Positions 63,721 through 64,000 of a stretch of 64,000 nt of DNA are shown here, piece after piece; position 1 is the stretch's first letter; each line of letters opens with the position of its first letter. Under the pieces are notes generated by a model. It worked only from the letters and a program-made list of their open reading frames with translations. It was not told where the DNA came from and did not search any database. The stretch is from contig NZ_CP031716.1 of assembly GCF_001696605.3 (NCBI RefSeq), positions 1,860,001-1,924,000 of the forward strand, given 5' to 3'. The position numbers and the translations under genes were made by a program. Origin of the DNA: Acinetobacter wuhouensis (GTDB lineage Bacteria > Pseudomonadota > Gammaproteobacteria > Pseudomonadales > Moraxellaceae).

Positions 63721-64000
63721 ATGGATGTAAAAGAAGTGCCAAGTCCGATTGATTTAAAGAATCCGCAAGATGCTTTAGTGTGGGCAAATGAAGTCAATGA
63801 AAAACGACCGTGGCGTTATGAATTCTTTGACTATTATGTCGATTTTGCTAAAAAGATCAGTCAAAAAATGAATAATGAAAATAGGGCAATCCATTTGCTT
63901 GAAATTGGTTCAGGACCTGGATTTTTAGCCAAACATTTATTAACTCAGTGTGGTGATATTCAATACACAGCAGCTGACTTTTCAGAAGCTATGCATGCAC
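63721..64000 (+). CDS. class I SAM-dependent methyltransferase (partial, 5' part)
   Basis: The frame opens at ATG 63721, preceded by AGGA, and runs off the window after 93 codons. It contains the SAM-binding motif I HLLEIGSGPGFLAKHLL and the acidic loop AADFSEAMHA. The fold is clear but the substrate cannot be told from this part. Confidence 0.8.
   Translation, partial: MDVKEVPSPIDLKNPQDALVWANEVNEKRPWRYEFFDYYVDFAKKISQKMNNENRAIHLLEIGSGPGFLAKHLLTQCGDIQYTAADFSEAMHA

Noticed and set aside
1..64000. CRISPR array, tRNA or rRNA genes, prophage, plasmid origin
   Set aside because: No regular spaced repeats, no cloverleaf or rRNA sequence, no phage structural genes and no origin-like features were found by reading.

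Overview
The window looks like chromosomal DNA of an Acinetobacter species. Evidence: AT-rich composition; a divergent alkR/alkM alkane hydroxylase pair of the kind known from Acinetobacter; an isc operon in the order iscRSUA-hscBA-fdx; a tusDCBE block; a cytochrome bd operon of the cyanide-insensitive type followed by a tiny DUF2474 gene; and insertion sequences of the IS3, IS5 (IS903 group) and IS982 families that are common in this genus. No rRNA, tRNA, CRISPR array or replication origin was seen.

Layout. 1-6640: the end of prpC, a lipoprotein, a membrane-anchored tandem AAA+ ATPase and two envelope proteins of unknown role. 6670-11624: a GltB-like FMN protein, TehB, the ribosomal oxygenase RoxA and two small unknown genes. 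11709-17343: mfd, a HIT protein and a membrane class III nucleotide cyclase. 17482-23127: the iron-sulfur cluster operon, with two IscR boxes in its promoter region. 23181-27104: an SCP2/UbiJ-like protein, a phasin, HU and PpiD. 27225-30478: alkR/alkM and an HxlR regulator, separated by an intergenic repeat.

30615-39170 is the main accessory island. It holds a type VI secretion spike gene (vgrG) followed by a very AT-rich cargo region. Removing an IS3 element (3-bp duplication) and an IS903-group element (9-bp duplication) restores two genes. One is a small exported protein, which also carries a frameshift in a run of ten A. The other encodes an 807-residue cell-wall toxin with an N-terminal transglycosylase-like domain and a C-terminal H-x6-D / H-x-H peptidase-like domain. 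A lipoprotein that overlaps the toxin's 3' end, probably its immunity protein, is intact.

39171-45808: tusDCBE, an epimerase-like protein lacking the usual catalytic lysine, fumC with a probable Fur box, small unknown genes and a nitroreductase. 46147-47753: a MarR regulator and an MFS transporter broken by an internal deletion. 48078-51506: a DUF2946 protein and cydAB with a 38-residue partner. 52160-57243: a LysR regulator divergent from an acyl-CoA dehydrogenase / APH-type kinase / histidine phosphatase / SDR run that resembles a 4-hydroxyacyl-CoA catabolic module. 57342-64000: a lipase-like esterase, an IS982 element, a UDG-superfamily protein, a DMT exporter divergent from a MocR regulator, and a partial methyltransferase.

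A 14-base word, AAATAGCCTAAGCA, occurs five times at gene boundaries, always in the same orientation. It is not explained by any gene.
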